From Lachnospiraceae bacterium (lineage in GTDB: Bacteria; Bacillota; Clostridia; Lachnospirales; Lachnospiraceae): DNA of 64,000 bases. The notes below the pieces were generated by a model. The model made no database searches, was not told the DNA's origin, and saw only the letters and a list, made by a program, of their open reading frames with translations. Below, one piece after another: positions 17,181-29,214 of the stretch. How positions within the stretch are numbered: position 1 is the stretch's first letter; every line of letters begins with the position of its first letter. The translations under genes were made by a program, and so were the position numbers. The stretch covers positions 62,001 through 126,000 of the forward strand of contig QOUV01000003.1 in the NCBI GenBank assembly GCA_003862155.1. The letters run 5' to 3'.

Positions 17181-18616
17181 GACTGCTCCTTAATATAAAT
17201 AAGCGGGATCCTAACATCAAAGGTAGTGCCCTCGCCAAGAGTCGAGTGAACTTTGATATCGCCGTGATGCATGTCTATCGCATTCTTTGTGATTGCGAGG
17301 CCAAGGCCTGTTCCGCCAATCTCTCTCGAGTGCGATTTGTCTACACGGTAGAATCTCTCGAAGATCCTGTCTAAGGATTCCTTCGGGATTCCCATACCGT
17401 TGTCCTCGACAGTGATGTAAAAATACTGGTGGTCGGCGTTTAATGACACGTGGACATATCCGCCCTCCTTGTTGTATTTGATACCGTTTTCAATCAGATT
17501 CATAATGCCAAGCGAAAGCTTGACCTCATCGACCTCCGCATTTACAGGCCTGAAACTTTCAAGCACGAGTTCGACTTTCTGCTTCTCGGCAATAGGTCCG
17601 AGCCGCTTCAGAAGGGATTCGAGCATCTCATTGATATTTTTCGACTCGATGTTCATGGTGGCACCGGATTTGTCCATTCTGACAAGAGATAAGAGATCGT
17701 TTATGATCTTTGTCTCCCTGTCGATCTCATTCGTGATATCGTGCATGAAATCCTGATATATCTCGAGCGGGGCTCCATCTTCCATAGAGTTTAAGGAATC
17801 CGCAAGCACCTTCATAGAAGTCAGCGGCGTCTTTAACTCATGCGACACATTTGATACGAATTCCTGCCTCGACTCGTCGATGTCGCGCATCTTCTGCATG
17901 ACTTCGTTAAAATTCTCGGAAATTTTTTCAGTCTCCATAAAGCTGTCAACTTTGACTTTATCGTGAGAATTCTGCGAATGCAGGATAAGGTCGGCGAGTT
18001 TTTCGAACGGGCCACTGAAGCGGTCTGACAAAAATACCGACAAGATCGCCATTATTACAACAAGCACGAGCAGCAGATATGTATAGAGATTGCGGTAGAA
18101 TGTGATATTCTGCTCAATCGAGTCTGTCGATTTCGTGATAAGTATAACACCTTCGATATTGTTGGAACTGTCTGAAGCTGTGATAGGGACAGTAAGAATA
18201 AGGCAGTGGCTTACATTGTCATAGACGCTGGTCCTCTCGCCCTTGAGTCCGAGAATCGCATTCTCCCAGACGAACGTCTTCCCGTCACTTAAGTCGTAGG
18301 TATCCTTTACAACGCGAAGAGTCTTATCTATTACAATGATTCGCCCCGAGTAAATATTCCCGAGCGCCTTAAGCTGGGTATTTATGACATCAATATCTGT
18401 ATCCTGCAGATAACCTGTGGAAATGATCTGATCGTTTAAAAGCTGGGCCTGCGACGTCATAGAGACAGTGTCATTATTTAAAGCCCTCTGCTGATAAAAA
18501 TACAAGAAAATGCCCCCGATCGCACAACCAGGGACAAATCCTATAAGAATAAAAGCTACTACAAGCAGCGTTTTTAAACTATGCAGTTTTTTAAAAAAAG
18601 AAAACCGGTGCTTCAT
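17177..18616 (-). CDS. Sensor histidine kinase, WalK/PhoR/MtrB-like
   Basis: A 479-residue membrane kinase. The first membrane helix is at about 17-40, an extracellular sensor region at 45-175, and the second helix at about 178-197. A HAMP-like linker follows. HisKA has the phospho-acceptor His259 in VSHELKTPLTSM. The ATPase domain shows the N box (NLIENGIKYN), DNGMGIP and GGTGLGLAI. The start has GAGG. The response regulator gene lies 13 bp upstream and a GerMN lipoprotein gene overlaps the 3' end. Confidence 0.93.
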   Translation of the reverse strand: MKHRFSFFKKLHSLKTLLVVAFILIGFVPGCAIGGIFLYFYQQRALNNDTVSMTSQAQLLNDQIISTGYLQDTDIDVINTQLKALGNIYSGRIIVIDKTLRVVKDTYDLSDGKTFVWENAILGLKGERTSVYDNVSHCLILTVPITASDSSNNIEGVILITKSTDSIEQNITFYRNLYTYLLLVLVVIMAILSVFLSDRFSGPFEKLADLILHSQNSHDKVKVDSFMETEKISENFNEVMQKMRDIDESRQEFVSNVSHELKTPLTSMKVLADSLNSMEDGAPLEIYQDFMHDITNEIDRETKIINDLLSLVRMDKSGATMNIESKNINEMLESLLKRLGPIAEKQKVELVLESFRPVNAEVDEVKLSLGIMNLIENGIKYNKEGGYVHVSLNADHQYFYITVEDNGMGIPKESLDRIFERFYRVDKSHSREIGGTGLGLAITKNAIDMHHGDIKVHSTLGEGTTFDVRIPLIYIKEQS

Positions 18617-18629
18617 CTGCCTCTATCCG

Positions 18630-19310
18630 TCACTTCTGATAATAGTAGCCCATTCCCCATTTCGTATGGATATAGCGCGGCTCACTAGGGTTTGGCTCAA
18701 TTTTTTCACGGAGACGTCTGATATGGACATCGACGGTCCTCGCGTCGCCCGGGTAGTCGACTCCCCAGACTTCTTTCAGAAGGCTGTCGCGGCTGTAGAC
18801 TTTTCCAGGATGATTTACGAGGAGCAGCATCATCTCGAATTCCTTCGAAGTCAGGTTGTACTCCTTTTCCTTGATAAAAATGCGGCGGCTCGCGGTATCT
18901 ATGCGGATGTCCCCGCTCTCTATCACATCGCTGTCCTTCTTCTCCTCAGGCTTCGACCTGCGGAGAATGGCCTTGATCCTGGCCTTGACTTCGAGGATAT
19001 TGAAAGGCTTCGTGATGTAGTCGTCTGCACCGTACTCGAGTCCCATGATCTTGTCCATATCATCGCCCTTGGCCGTAAGCATTATGATAGGCACGTTGGA
19101 TTTCTCTCTGATGCGCTGACAGACTTCGTAACCGTCCAGCTTCGGGAGCATAAGGTCTAAAAGTATAATGTCATACTCACTCGATAGAGCTTTCCCGACA
19201 GCCTCTTCGCCATCGTAGGCAGTGTCTACTTCATTTCCGTCCTGCTCTAAAGCGAACTTGATACCCTTTACAATGATCTTCTCGTCGTCAACTACAAGAA
19301 TCCGTGCCAT
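18630..19310 (-). CDS. OmpR-family response regulator
   Basis: A 226-residue regulator with a receiver domain (acidic pair Asp8-Asp9, phospho-acceptor Asp52 in LLDLMLP, conserved Lys in TKPF) and a winged-helix OmpR effector domain ending TKWGMGYYYQK. It resembles WalR/YycF and MtrA, but sequence alone cannot separate these. It is followed by its kinase after 13 bp and preceded by comEA by 9 bp. The start has AAAGGAAG. Confidence 0.93.
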   Translation of the reverse strand: MARILVVDDEKIIVKGIKFALEQDGNEVDTAYDGEEAVGKALSSEYDIILLDLMLPKLDGYEVCQRIREKSNVPIIMLTAKGDDMDKIMGLEYGADDYITKPFNILEVKARIKAILRRSKPEEKKDSDVIESGDIRIDTASRRIFIKEKEYNLTSKEFEMMLLLVNHPGKVYSRDSLLKEVWGVDYPGDARTVDVHIRRLREKIEPNPSEPRYIHTKWGMGYYYQK

Positions 19311-19319
19311 AGTCTTCCT

Positions 19320-19964
19320 TTAAACCGTTATCTTATCCTTAATCTTTTGAAATGTGGCATCTCCGATGCCGCTGACATTTGTAATATCTTTAGTATTTTT
19401 AAACGGGCCGTTCTTCGTGCGGTATTCAATGATCGCATCCGCCCTCGTCGGGCCGATGCCACTGATCGTAGTCAGTGTATTTTTGTCAGCCCTGTTGATG
19501 TCTATAAGACCAGAAGAGCCCTCTGACCCGCTGACAGCGCTTCCTGAAGAAGCAGTGCCAGGATTTACAGCTGTCCCTTCGCCCGACTGGTTCTTTTTAT
19601 ACTCCGACTTCGTAAGAATAGTAAGCTTCTGGCCGTCAGTCAGCTTCTCCGCCTGATTCAGCGCAGAAGACGCAGCGTCCTTCCTTAGGCCTCCTGCCTT
19701 TTCAATCAGCACAAAAACTCTCGAGTCGGCTGGGAGAGCATAGACGCCTGGCTTCTTTACAGCTCCGTCTATCTGGACGTAAATCTTCGAGCTGTTCTCC
19801 GACTTACTGACCGACTTTAAAGCAGTCTCCCCGCCCTTTGATTTGCTCTCCGACTTCTGATCACTCCCGCTTGCAGTGCCGTTCTTCTCTAAATAAGACG
19901 AATCAGCGCAGCCTCCTAAAATGAGGCTCATAACAAGCACCAGCAGAAAAAATATTCTCTTCAT
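19320..19964 (-). CDS. comEA: ComEA-type competence protein predicted as a lipoprotein
   Basis: A 214-residue protein that should bind incoming DNA at the cell surface. It has an SLBB domain (about residues 70-125, KIYVQIDGAVKKPGVY) and a C-terminal double helix-hairpin-helix (DINRADKNTLTTISGIGPTRA, then ITNVSGIGDATFQKI, adjoining parts). The N-terminus ends in a lipobox LILGGC instead of the usual transmembrane anchor. ATG at 19964 has GAGGAG upstream. A longer reading frame begins at 20006 but lacks a ribosome-binding site. It is the first gene of the operon with the two-component system. Confidence 0.9.
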   Translation of the reverse strand: MKRIFFLLVLVMSLILGGCADSSYLEKNGTASGSDQKSESKSKGGETALKSVSKSENSSKIYVQIDGAVKKPGVYALPADSRVFVLIEKAGGLRKDAASSALNQAEKLTDGQKLTILTKSEYKKNQSGEGTAVNPGTASSGSAVSGSEGSSGLIDINRADKNTLTTISGIGPTRADAIIEYRTKNGPFKNTKDITNVSGIGDATFQKIKDKITV

Positions 19965-20059
19965 ATGTATCTCCTCAAAAAATATAAGGAGATATCCGCA
20001 CTGCAACTTCTATTTTAGAGGAAAATGCTGTTATTATCAAGTGGATTTTTTTATGACAT

Positions 20060-20111
20060 AAAAAAGAGGCTGCTGCAATTTCCTTTCCAGGTGAAATGCA
20101 GCGGCCTTTTT
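20060..20111 (-). terminator. argD terminator hairpin
   Basis: An inverted repeat of AAAAGAGGCTGCTGCA and TGCAGCGGCCTTTTT with one mismatch and a loop of about 20 bases. The minus-strand tail is CTCTTTTTTAT. It separates argD from comEA and could act in both directions. Confidence 0.75.
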
Positions 20112-20123
20112 AAATATCGGCAT

Positions 20124-21326
20124 TTACAGAAAAGTATCCAGCACCCTGGTAAGCTTCTCTGCCATCTCGTCAAATCCGTCTTTTTCCATGATAAGCGGCG
20201 GAAGGAAGCGGATCAGATTGCCCTCGGCTGAGAGCAGGACGAGCCCTTCGTCAAGGGATTTGTTCAGAATCTCTCCGACCGGAATGCTCTTGTCGATGAT
20301 AAGTCCCTGCATGAAGCCGAGACCTCTGTGGCCCTCGACAAATGGATATTTCTCAGTAAACATGTCCAGTATGCTTTCAAAGTAAGGGCTCATCTCCTTT
20401 ACATGCTGTGGGAGGTTCCTGTCTTCGATGATATCAAGCGACTTGCTTACTGCTGCGAGGACGAACGGGTTTCCGCCGTATGTGCTTCCGTGGTCGCCCG
20501 GCTCGAGCGAATTTCCAGCGACTTCTTCTGTAACGAGGAAAGCTCCGACCGGAACACCGCCGCCAAGTGCCTTTGCAGTCGTTAAAATATCCGGCCTTAT
20601 GCCGTACTGCTCGAATGCGTAAGTGCTTCCGGTACGGCCGAGTCCGCACTGGATCTCATCGATTATTAGTAAAATATTGCGCTCGTCGCAGATCTTGCGA
20701 AGCCCCTGCATGAATTCAGGAGCAGCCGGCATAACGCCGCCCTCGCCCTGGACAGTCTCTGTGATAATAGCGCAGGTGTCGTCATTTACAAGCTTTTCTA
20801 CGCTCCCGAGGTCGTTAAATTCAGCGAAATCAACGCCATCCATCAGCGGATAGAACGGTGTCCTGTAGCCTTCCGTTCCCGTGACGGACACAGCACCAAC
20901 TGTCCTTCCGTGAAAGCTGTGATTCATGGCTATGATATGGTATCTCTCTTTGCCATATTTTTTATGCGCGTACTTTTTTGCGGTCTTTAAGGCTCCCTCG
21001 ATCGCCTCGGCACCTGAATTTGTAAAAAATGCCCTGTCCATGCCGCTGACTTTGCAGAGTTTTTCAACAGCGCCAAGAAGCGGCTCACTGTAAAAGAGGT
21101 TTGAAGTGTGAGTGATCTTTTTGATCTGTTTTTTCAGAGCCTTTGTGTACTCTTTGTCACCGTAGCCGAAGGCCATGACTCCGATTCCGCTTCCGAAATC
21201 GAGGTACTGCTTTCCCTCGGTATCGTAGAGATAGACCCCTTTTCCCTTTTTAAAGATCACCGGGAAGCGATTGTACACATGTATCAAGTGCTTGTCGGCT
21301 TTTTTTATAAATTTATCTTTGTTCAT
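20124..21326 (-). CDS. argD: Acetylornithine aminotransferase
   Basis: A 400-residue class III aminotransferase dependent on pyridoxal phosphate, making N-acetylornithine in arginine synthesis. Features are [30 protein letters not shown], the Asp in [15 protein letters not shown] and the Schiff-base Lys in [14 protein letters not shown]. The start at 21326 ([12 protein letters not shown]) has GAGG nine bases upstream and overlaps argB by 14 bases. A reading frame extending to 21416 lies wholly inside argB and is unlikely. Confidence 0.96.
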   Translation of the reverse strand: MNKDKFIKKADKHLIHVYNRFPVIFKKGKGVYLYDTEGKQYLDFGSGIGVMAFGYGDKEYTKALKKQIKKITHTSNLFYSEPLLGAVEKLCKVSGMDRAFFTNSGAEAIEGALKTAKKYAHKKYGKERYHIIAMNHSFHGRTVGAVSVTGTEGYRTPFYPLMDGVDFAEFNDLGSVEKLVNDDTCAIITETVQGEGGVMPAAPEFMQGLRKICDERNILLIIDEIQCGLGRTGSTYAFEQYGIRPDILTTAKALGGGVPVGAFLVTEEVAGNSLEPGDHGSTYGGNPFVLAAVSKSLDIIEDRNLPQHVKEMSPYFESILDMFTEKYPFVEGHRGLGFMQGLIIDKSIPVGEILNKSLDEGLVLLSAEGNLIRFLPPLIMEKDGFDEMAEKLTRVLDTFL

Positions 21327-22221
21327 CGTAGCGTTCCTCGTTATCTGATAAAATAGCTGTTCCAATACCTTTGTTGGTAAAAATTTCAAGCAGCAGGCAG
21401 TGCTCGATCCGGCCATCTAAGATATGGACTCTGTGGACGCCGTTGTCAATGGCGCTGATGCAGCTCTTTACCTTAGGGAGCATTCCGCCCTCGATAGTGC
21501 CGTCTTCTATCAGGCTCTTCGCCTCTGAGACAGAGAGCTCAGAGATAAGTGACGCAGGGTCGTCCTTGTCTTTAAGCACACCCGGTGTATCCGAAAGAAA
21601 TGCGAGCTTGTCGGCTTCAAGGGCCTCTGCAATGGCAGTAGCCGCGTCATCCGCATTGATATTGTAAGTGTTGTAGTCGTCGTCCATTCCGATAGGGCAG
21701 ACGATAGGGAGATAGTCCTTGTCGAGTAGGTCGTGAAGGATCTTCGTGTCGACATTTTTTACATTGCCGACGAAGCCTATGTCCTTTCCATCTGAGTATT
21801 TTTTCTCGACATTTAAAAGATTTCCATCCTTTCCGCTGATGCCGCAGGCCTTTACTCCGAGGCGCTCGACCATGGTAACGAGCGATTTATTCACTTTGTT
21901 TAGGACCATTTCGGCGATATCCATCGTAGGCTTATCTGTGACACGGAGACCATTTATAAATTTAGGCTCCATCCCGGCTTTTTTGACCCAGCCGGAAATC
22001 TCCCTGCCGCCACCGTGGACGATGATAGGCTTGAATCCGACGAGCTTTAACAGGGTGACGTCCTTTATGACCTCCTGCTTTAAATTCTCGTCGAGCATGG
22101 CTGAACCGCCGTACTTTATGACAATTATCTTCCTGTTGAATCTCTGGATGTAAGGCAGTGCTTCGATAAGGACCTCGGCCTTTTTCATGACTGTCTGCAT
22201 CTCGTCCTGTCGCATTATCAT
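21313..22221 (-). CDS. argB: Acetylglutamate kinase
   Basis: A 302-residue amino-acid kinase, second step of arginine synthesis. It shows [12 protein letters not shown] (phosphate-binding Lys), [16 protein letters not shown], and the C-terminal [14 protein letters not shown]. The N-terminal extension [14 protein letters not shown] is the type seen in arginine-sensitive hexameric enzymes, so feedback inhibition is plausible. The gene lies between argJ (37 bp) and argD (overlap). AGGAG precedes the first ATG by ten bases. Confidence 0.97.
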   Translation of the reverse strand: MIMRQDEMQTVMKKAEVLIEALPYIQRFNRKIIVIKYGGSAMLDENLKQEVIKDVTLLKLVGFKPIIVHGGGREISGWVKKAGMEPKFINGLRVTDKPTMDIAEMVLNKVNKSLVTMVERLGVKACGISGKDGNLLNVEKKYSDGKDIGFVGNVKNVDTKILHDLLDKDYLPIVCPIGMDDDYNTYNINADDAATAIAEALEADKLAFLSDTPGVLKDKDDPASLISELSVSEAKSLIEDGTIEGGMLPKVKSCISAIDNGVHRVHILDGRIEHCLLLEIFTNKGIGTAILSDNEERYDEQR

Positions 22222-22258
22222 TTTTATTCTTCTCCTTTTTCCAATAATGAAGTGAATG

Positions 22259-23485
22259 TCATGACCTGTAGTCCGCGTTAATCTTTACATAGTCATATGT
22301 CAGGTCGCAGCCCCAGGCCGTGGCCTCTTCAGTGCCCTGCTTCATATCGCAGATGCAGGTGACTTTCTCGGAAGACAGGACCTTTGTGGCCTCGTCTTCG
22401 CTGTAGTCGTCTGCAACGCCGTCCTTTACGAGGACAATCTCTCCATTCTCACTTGAGACAGTGATATCGACCTTGTCAGGATCAAATTCGGCGCCGGAAT
22501 AACCGAGTGCGCAGAGGATTCTGCCCCAGTTGGCATCGTGTCCGTAAATAGCCGCCTTCGTCAGGTTTGAAGTGATGACAGATTTTGCAAAAACTTTCGC
22601 CTCAGCCTTGTCCCTGCAGTGGATGGCCTTCACTTCAAACAGAGCCGTGGCGCCCTCTCCGTCTCCTGCCATCTTCATAGCGATATCGCGGGCGACATAG
22701 AAAAGTCCGTCCTTGAAATTCTTGAAATCGTCACCTTCCGCGTCGATATCTTTGTTTCCAGCCTCCCCATTTGAAAGCACTACGCAGGTATCGTTAGTAG
22801 ATGTGTCACCGTCGACTGAAATCATATTAAAAGTGTCACAGACTACCGATGAGAGAGCCTCCTGTAAAAGCTGCTTCTTTATCTTCGCATCAGTCATAAT
22901 AAAGCAGAGCATCGTTCCCATATTCGGGTGGATCATTCCGCTTCCCTTCGCCATCGCACCGATAGTAACAGTCGTTCCGTCGCTCATCGGAATCTCTACA
23001 GCACACTGCTTTGGCTTCGTATCTGTCGTCATAATGGCTTTGGCGGCCTTAAGTCCAGCCTCTTCAGTATCGTCGAGCTTTCCCGAGAGAGCCTTGACAC
23101 CATTTTTTACCTTATCAATAGGAAGCTGCATACCGATAACTCCGGTAGAGGCTACGATCGTCGAATTCTCTCCGAAGTGAAGAGCCTCTTCGGCAGCCCT
23201 GCTTGTCTCGCTGCAGTAAAAATAACCCTCATCGCCGGTGCAGGCGTTCGCGATACCGGCATTTACGACTACCGTATGGATCTCATCTGACTCTGCGATA
23301 ACCTTCTTATCGTAGAGGACAGGAGCTGCCTTGACTACATTCTTTGTAAAAGTGCCCGCGGCCACACACGGAGATGCACTTACGATCATCGCCATGTCAT
23401 CCCTTCCGGTGTATTTTATCCCGGCAGCAGTATTCGCCGCCTTGAAACCCTTTGGAGCCGTAACTCCGCCCGAAATAACCTTCAT
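22259..23485 (-). CDS. argJ: Bifunctional glutamate N-acetyltransferase / amino-acid acetyltransferase
   Basis: A 408-residue ArgJ that recycles the acetyl group from acetylornithine to glutamate. It is normally cut by itself before a Thr nucleophile. The site here is [16 protein letters not shown], with Thr191 as the predicted nucleophile. The usual Ala before that Thr is Gly, a mild change. It begins [16 protein letters not shown], as usual. The adjoining GNAT gene is 18 bp upstream. No argC is visible in the window. Confidence 0.96.
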   Translation of the reverse strand: MKVISGGVTAPKGFKAANTAAGIKYTGRDDMAMIVSASPCVAAGTFTKNVVKAAPVLYDKKVIAESDEIHTVVVNAGIANACTGDEGYFYCSETSRAAEEALHFGENSTIVASTGVIGMQLPIDKVKNGVKALSGKLDDTEEAGLKAAKAIMTTDTKPKQCAVEIPMSDGTTVTIGAMAKGSGMIHPNMGTMLCFIMTDAKIKKQLLQEALSSVVCDTFNMISVDGDTSTNDTCVVLSNGEAGNKDIDAEGDDFKNFKDGLFYVARDIAMKMAGDGEGATALFEVKAIHCRDKAEAKVFAKSVITSNLTKAAIYGHDANWGRILCALGYSGAEFDPDKVDITVSSENGEIVLVKDGVADDYSEDEATKVLSSEKVTCICDMKQGTEEATAWGCDLTYDYVKINADYRS

Positions 23486-23503
23486 ATTACTCCTTTCGAA
23501 ACT

Positions 23504-23953
23504 CTATTTATTAAAGTTCGTGATATTTTTCTCATTCAGGTAAAAATCGTACACGTTAAAATCTACCCGCTCTTTCCAGCCATCAGCCTGCCAGAAACTG
23601 TTCCCGACTGAATTGTCCTTAAAAGCCACGAGTGAAATTTTATTCACATTTGCACTGTGTAGCTTCTTCATGCACCAGACAGTCATAGCCTTTCCGATGC
23701 CCTGTCGTCGTCTGTCCTCTCTGACGCAGACATGGTAAAAACAGGCAGTCCTGCTGTCGTGTCCGCAGAGGATACTTCCGATGATCTCGCCATCATCCTC
23801 GGCGACAACAGAAAAGCCCGGATTTCTCTTAAGAAAAGATTCCACGCCTTCCTTCGAATCATCTATAGACCTGATCCCGAAGCCGTGGATCGACATCCAG
23901 AGCGCATGGACCTTTTCGAAATCTTCTATTGTCATAGCTCTAAGTTTATACAT
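23504..23953 (-). CDS. GNAT-family N-acetyltransferase at the head of the arg operon
   Basis: A 149-residue GNAT. The acetyl-CoA-binding segment is VREDRRRQGIGKAMTVWCMKKL (residues 85-106 region), with motif B near NSFWQADGWKERVDF. The substrate is not evident. Its place as first gene before argJ, with a promoter facing argG, suggests a role in arginine supply such as acetylglutamate formation. General amino-acid or protein acetylation is equally possible. Confidence 0.85.
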   Translation of the reverse strand: MYKLRAMTIEDFEKVHALWMSIHGFGIRSIDDSKEGVESFLKRNPGFSVVAEDDGEIIGSILCGHDSRTACFYHVCVREDRRRQGIGKAMTVWCMKKLHSANVNKISLVAFKDNSVGNSFWQADGWKERVDFNVYDFYLNEKNITNFNK

Positions 23954-24020
23954 AAAAACCTCACGATGTATATCATATCACAACCGCCTTTAAATGTGGT
24001 AGATTTTTCGCATGTGCATA

Positions 24021-24049
24021 ATAATACAACAATCATTTTGAAAAATCAA
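24021..24049 (-). promoter_or_regulatory. Promoter of the GNAT-argJ-argB-argD operon
   Basis: Minus strand TTGATT (24049-24044), a 17-bp spacer and TATTAT (24026-24021). Confidence 0.7.
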
Positions 24050-24067
24050 GAATTGTTTTGATTAAAA

Positions 24068-24103
24068 ATACATAAATTTCGGATAAAAATGTATAAATTT
24101 ACG
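24068..24103. promoter_or_regulatory. Possible tandem ARG boxes between the two arg promoters
   Basis: Two related 15-mers, ATACATAAATTTCGG and ATGTATAAATTTACG, start 21 bp apart (24068 and 24089) and agree at 11 of 15 positions. ArgR/AhrC operators are 18-bp imperfect palindromes often spaced so that the centres are 21 bp apart. They lie just upstream of the argG -35 and of the opposite operon promoter. The match to the ARG consensus is only partial. Confidence 0.4.
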
Positions 24104-24104
24104 C

Positions 24105-24133
24105 TTGAACTCTGTCCCGTCATAGTGTAATAT
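24105..24133 (+). promoter_or_regulatory. argG promoter
   Basis: TTGAAC (24105-24110), a 17-bp spacer and TAATAT (24128-24133), 37 bp before the argG start. Confidence 0.7.
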
Positions 24134-24170
24134 ATTGTCGTTGGTTAAATTTTTTTGAAAGGATCTTATT

Positions 24171-25409
24171 ATGACAAAAGAGAAAGTTGTTCTCGCCTAT
24201 TCAGGCGGACTTGATACCACGAGCATCATTCCGTGGCTCAAGGAGAATTACGGATACGATGTCATCTGCTGCTGCGTTGACTGTGGACAGGAAGAGGAAC
24301 TCGACGGACTAGAAGAGAGGGCAAAGCTCTCAGGAGCCAGCAAACTCTATATCGAGGATATCACAGATGATTTCGCTGAGAATTACATTATGCCATGTGT
24401 TATGGCTGATGCAGTTTATGAGGATAAGTACCTCCTCGGTACATCAATGGCACGCCCTGATATTTCAAAGAAGCTCGTAGAAGTAGCCAGAAAGGAGAAC
24501 GCCGTTGCCATCTGCCACGGTGCTACAGGCAAGGGAAACGATCAGATCAGATTCGAGCTCTCTATCAAGGCACTTGCTCCTGATATAAAGATCATCGCTC
24601 CATGGCGTGACAGCAAGTGGAAACTTCAGTCCAGACAGGACGAGATCGACTACTGCAAGGCTCACGGCATCAACCTTCCATTCTCAGTAGACCAGTCATA
24701 TTCGAGAGACAGAAACCTCTGGCATATAAGCCACGAAGGTCTCGAGCTCGAGGATCCTTCGGCCGAGCCGAACTACGATCATCTGCTCGTACTCACGACT
24801 CCTCCACAGGAGGCTCCGGACGAGGGCGAATATGTGACGATGACCTTCGAGTCAGGTGTTCCTACATCTGTAAACGGCAAGAAGATGAAGGTCGCAGACA
24901 TCATCAGGGAGCTGAACCGTCTCGGCGGAAAGCACGGAATCGGAATCATCGATATCGTTGAGAACCGTGTTGTAGGTATGAAGAGCCGTGGCGTCTATGA
25001 GACTCCTGGCGGAACTATCCTCTGCGAGGCTCACAAACAGCTCGAGGAGCTGACACTCGACAGAGACACGATGGACTTCAAGAAGGACGTAGCCAACCGC
25101 ATGGCACAGCTCGTCTATGAAGGCAAGTGGTACACCCCTACCATGGACGGACTCATCGCTTTCACAAAGACAGTCCAGAAGCCAGTTACCGGAACAGTTC
25201 GTTTTGAGCTCTACAAGGGCAACATCATCAAAGCCGGCACGACTTCACCATACTCACTCTACAACGAGTCCCTCGCAAGCTTCACTACAGGCGACCTCTA
25301 CGATCACCACGACGCACAGGGCTTCATCACCCTCTTCGGTCTTCCGATGAAGGTAAGGGCTATGAAGATGAGAGAAGTCGAGGAGAACGAGAAATCGAAT
25401 AACCAGTGA
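24171..25409 (+). CDS. argG: Argininosuccinate synthase
   Basis: A 412-residue enzyme joining citrulline and aspartate with ATP. The ATP pyrophosphatase loop is VVLAYSGGLDTTSIIPWL at the N-terminus, with VICHGATGKGNDQIRFE and GIGIIDIVENRVVGMKSRGVYETPGG later. AAAGGATC lies at the ribosome-binding position. It is divergent from the GNAT-argJBD operon and has its own promoter. argH is not in the window. Confidence 0.98.
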   Translation: MTKEKVVLAYSGGLDTTSIIPWLKENYGYDVICCCVDCGQEEELDGLEERAKLSGASKLYIEDITDDFAENYIMPCVMADAVYEDKYLLGTSMARPDISKKLVEVARKENAVAICHGATGKGNDQIRFELSIKALAPDIKIIAPWRDSKWKLQSRQDEIDYCKAHGINLPFSVDQSYSRDRNLWHISHEGLELEDPSAEPNYDHLLVLTTPPQEAPDEGEYVTMTFESGVPTSVNGKKMKVADIIRELNRLGGKHGIGIIDIVENRVVGMKSRGVYETPGGTILCEAHKQLEELTLDRDTMDFKKDVANRMAQLVYEGKWYTPTMDGLIAFTKTVQKPVTGTVRFELYKGNIIKAGTTSPYSLYNESLASFTTGDLYDHHDAQGFITLFGLPMKVRAMKMREVEENEKSNNQ

Positions 25410-25420
25410 CACGCTCATTA

Positions 25421-25462
25421 AAAAAAATCGGGGCAGCTGCAAATTTTTGCAGCTGCCCCTTT
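25421..25462. terminator. Bidirectional terminator between argG and metA
   Basis: A 14-bp stem GGGGCAGCTGCAAA/TTTGCAGCTGCCCC. On the minus strand it is followed by eight T, so it ends metA strongly. The plus-strand tail is only TTTCTG, so argG termination may be weaker. Confidence 0.85.
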
Positions 25463-25465
25463 CTG

Positions 25466-26395
25466 TCATCTCAGATTCTTTTTTATATGATTCATCTCAT
25501 ACGGTGTGTTCTGGTATACATAGTAGTTGAGCCAGTTCGTGTAGAGAGTGTTCGCGTGGCCTCTCCACTGGAGGAGCGGCTTCTGGTTTACGTCGTTGTT
25601 CGGATAGTAGTTTACCGGGAGATCGATCTTAATGCCCTTGGCCTTGTCTCTCTTGTACTCCTTGTCAAGAGTCATGCGGTCGTACTCAGGGTGACCCATG
25701 ACGTATATCTCGCTGCCATCCTTTGTCATAGCAAGGAAGATACCTGCCTCCCGCGATTCTGCGAGGATTATGAACCTGTCGTCCTTTCTTATCGCGTCAT
25801 CATCGGCCCTCGTATTTCTAGAATGAGGCGCCCAGAATATGTCGTCGAATCCCCTGACAAGAGGCACTTTTCTGTGTGATACCCGATGCGGATAGACACC
25901 GAAGAGCTTCTTCGGCAGAGTGATCTTTCTGATGCCGTAGTAATAGTACAGAGCCGCCTGAGCGCCCCAGCACAGGAAAAGTGTGCTCGTAACGTTCTCC
26001 TTAGCCCAGTCAAATATCTTCGTGAGCTCATCCCAGTAGTCCACATCCTCAAACGGCAGAAGCTCTACCGGAGCGCCTGTGACTATAAGGCCGTCGAGAG
26101 TCTTTTCCTTTATATCGTCGTATGTCTCGTAAAATTTGTTCAGATGGCTCATCGAAGTGTGAGTCGCCATATGAGACTTCGTGCAGAGGAAGGTGACGTC
26201 TATCTGCAGCGGGGTATTCGACAGCGATCTCAAAAGGGCAAGCTCCGTGTCCTCTTTCAGAGGCATAAGATTCAGTATTCCTATCTCAATAGGTCTTATG
26301 TCCTGATGCATGGCCCTGTTCTCATCCATCAGGAAAATATTTTCTTTCTCTAGAATATCGTTTACAGGCATATTTGCCTGAGTTCTGATTGGCAT
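25466..26395 (-). CDS. metA: Homoserine O-acyltransferase (MetA family), probably acetyl-CoA specific
   Basis: A 309-residue MetA that activates homoserine for methionine synthesis. The nucleophile is Cys142 in LFLCWGAQ. The other catalytic residues, His235 and Glu237, lie in YVMGHPEYDR. Residue 111 is Glu in TGAPVELLPFEDVDYW. In studied members Glu at this position goes with acetyl-CoA use and Gly with succinyl-CoA use, so acetylation is the better prediction although many databases label the family succinyltransferase. AAAGGAGAAG precedes the start. No SAM riboswitch is seen in the 88-bp upstream gap. Confidence 0.95.
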   Translation of the reverse strand: MPIRTQANMPVNDILEKENIFLMDENRAMHQDIRPIEIGILNLMPLKEDTELALLRSLSNTPLQIDVTFLCTKSHMATHTSMSHLNKFYETYDDIKEKTLDGLIVTGAPVELLPFEDVDYWDELTKIFDWAKENVTSTLFLCWGAQAALYYYYGIRKITLPKKLFGVYPHRVSHRKVPLVRGFDDIFWAPHSRNTRADDDAIRKDDRFIILAESREAGIFLAMTKDGSEIYVMGHPEYDRMTLDKEYKRDKAKGIKIDLPVNYYPNNDVNQKPLLQWRGHANTLYTNWLNYYVYQNTPYEMNHIKKNLR

Positions 26396-26483
26396 ATAAC
26401 TCTTCTCCTTTCAGAAAAATCAGTCAAGAATTATTTTCACACTAAACTGCATTTATTTCAATATTCAAAAACATAAAAGTGTT

Positions 26484-29169
<2,686 letters not shown>

Positions 29170-29180
29170 ATTCACCTTAA

Positions 29181-29207
29181 AAAAACAGGCTGTGAAAACT
29201 CACAGCC
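29181..29207 (-). terminator. Terminator after the SH3-domain protein gene
   Basis: An eight-bp stem GGCTGTGA/TCACAGCC with a four-base loop, then TGTTTTTTT on the minus strand, just upstream of rluF. Confidence 0.85.
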
Positions 29208-29214
29208 CTTTGTA

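Noticed and set aside
21327-21416. N-terminal extension of ArgD
   Set aside because: The extra 30 codons lie inside argB, lack a ribosome-binding site, and do not belong to the family's normal N-terminus.
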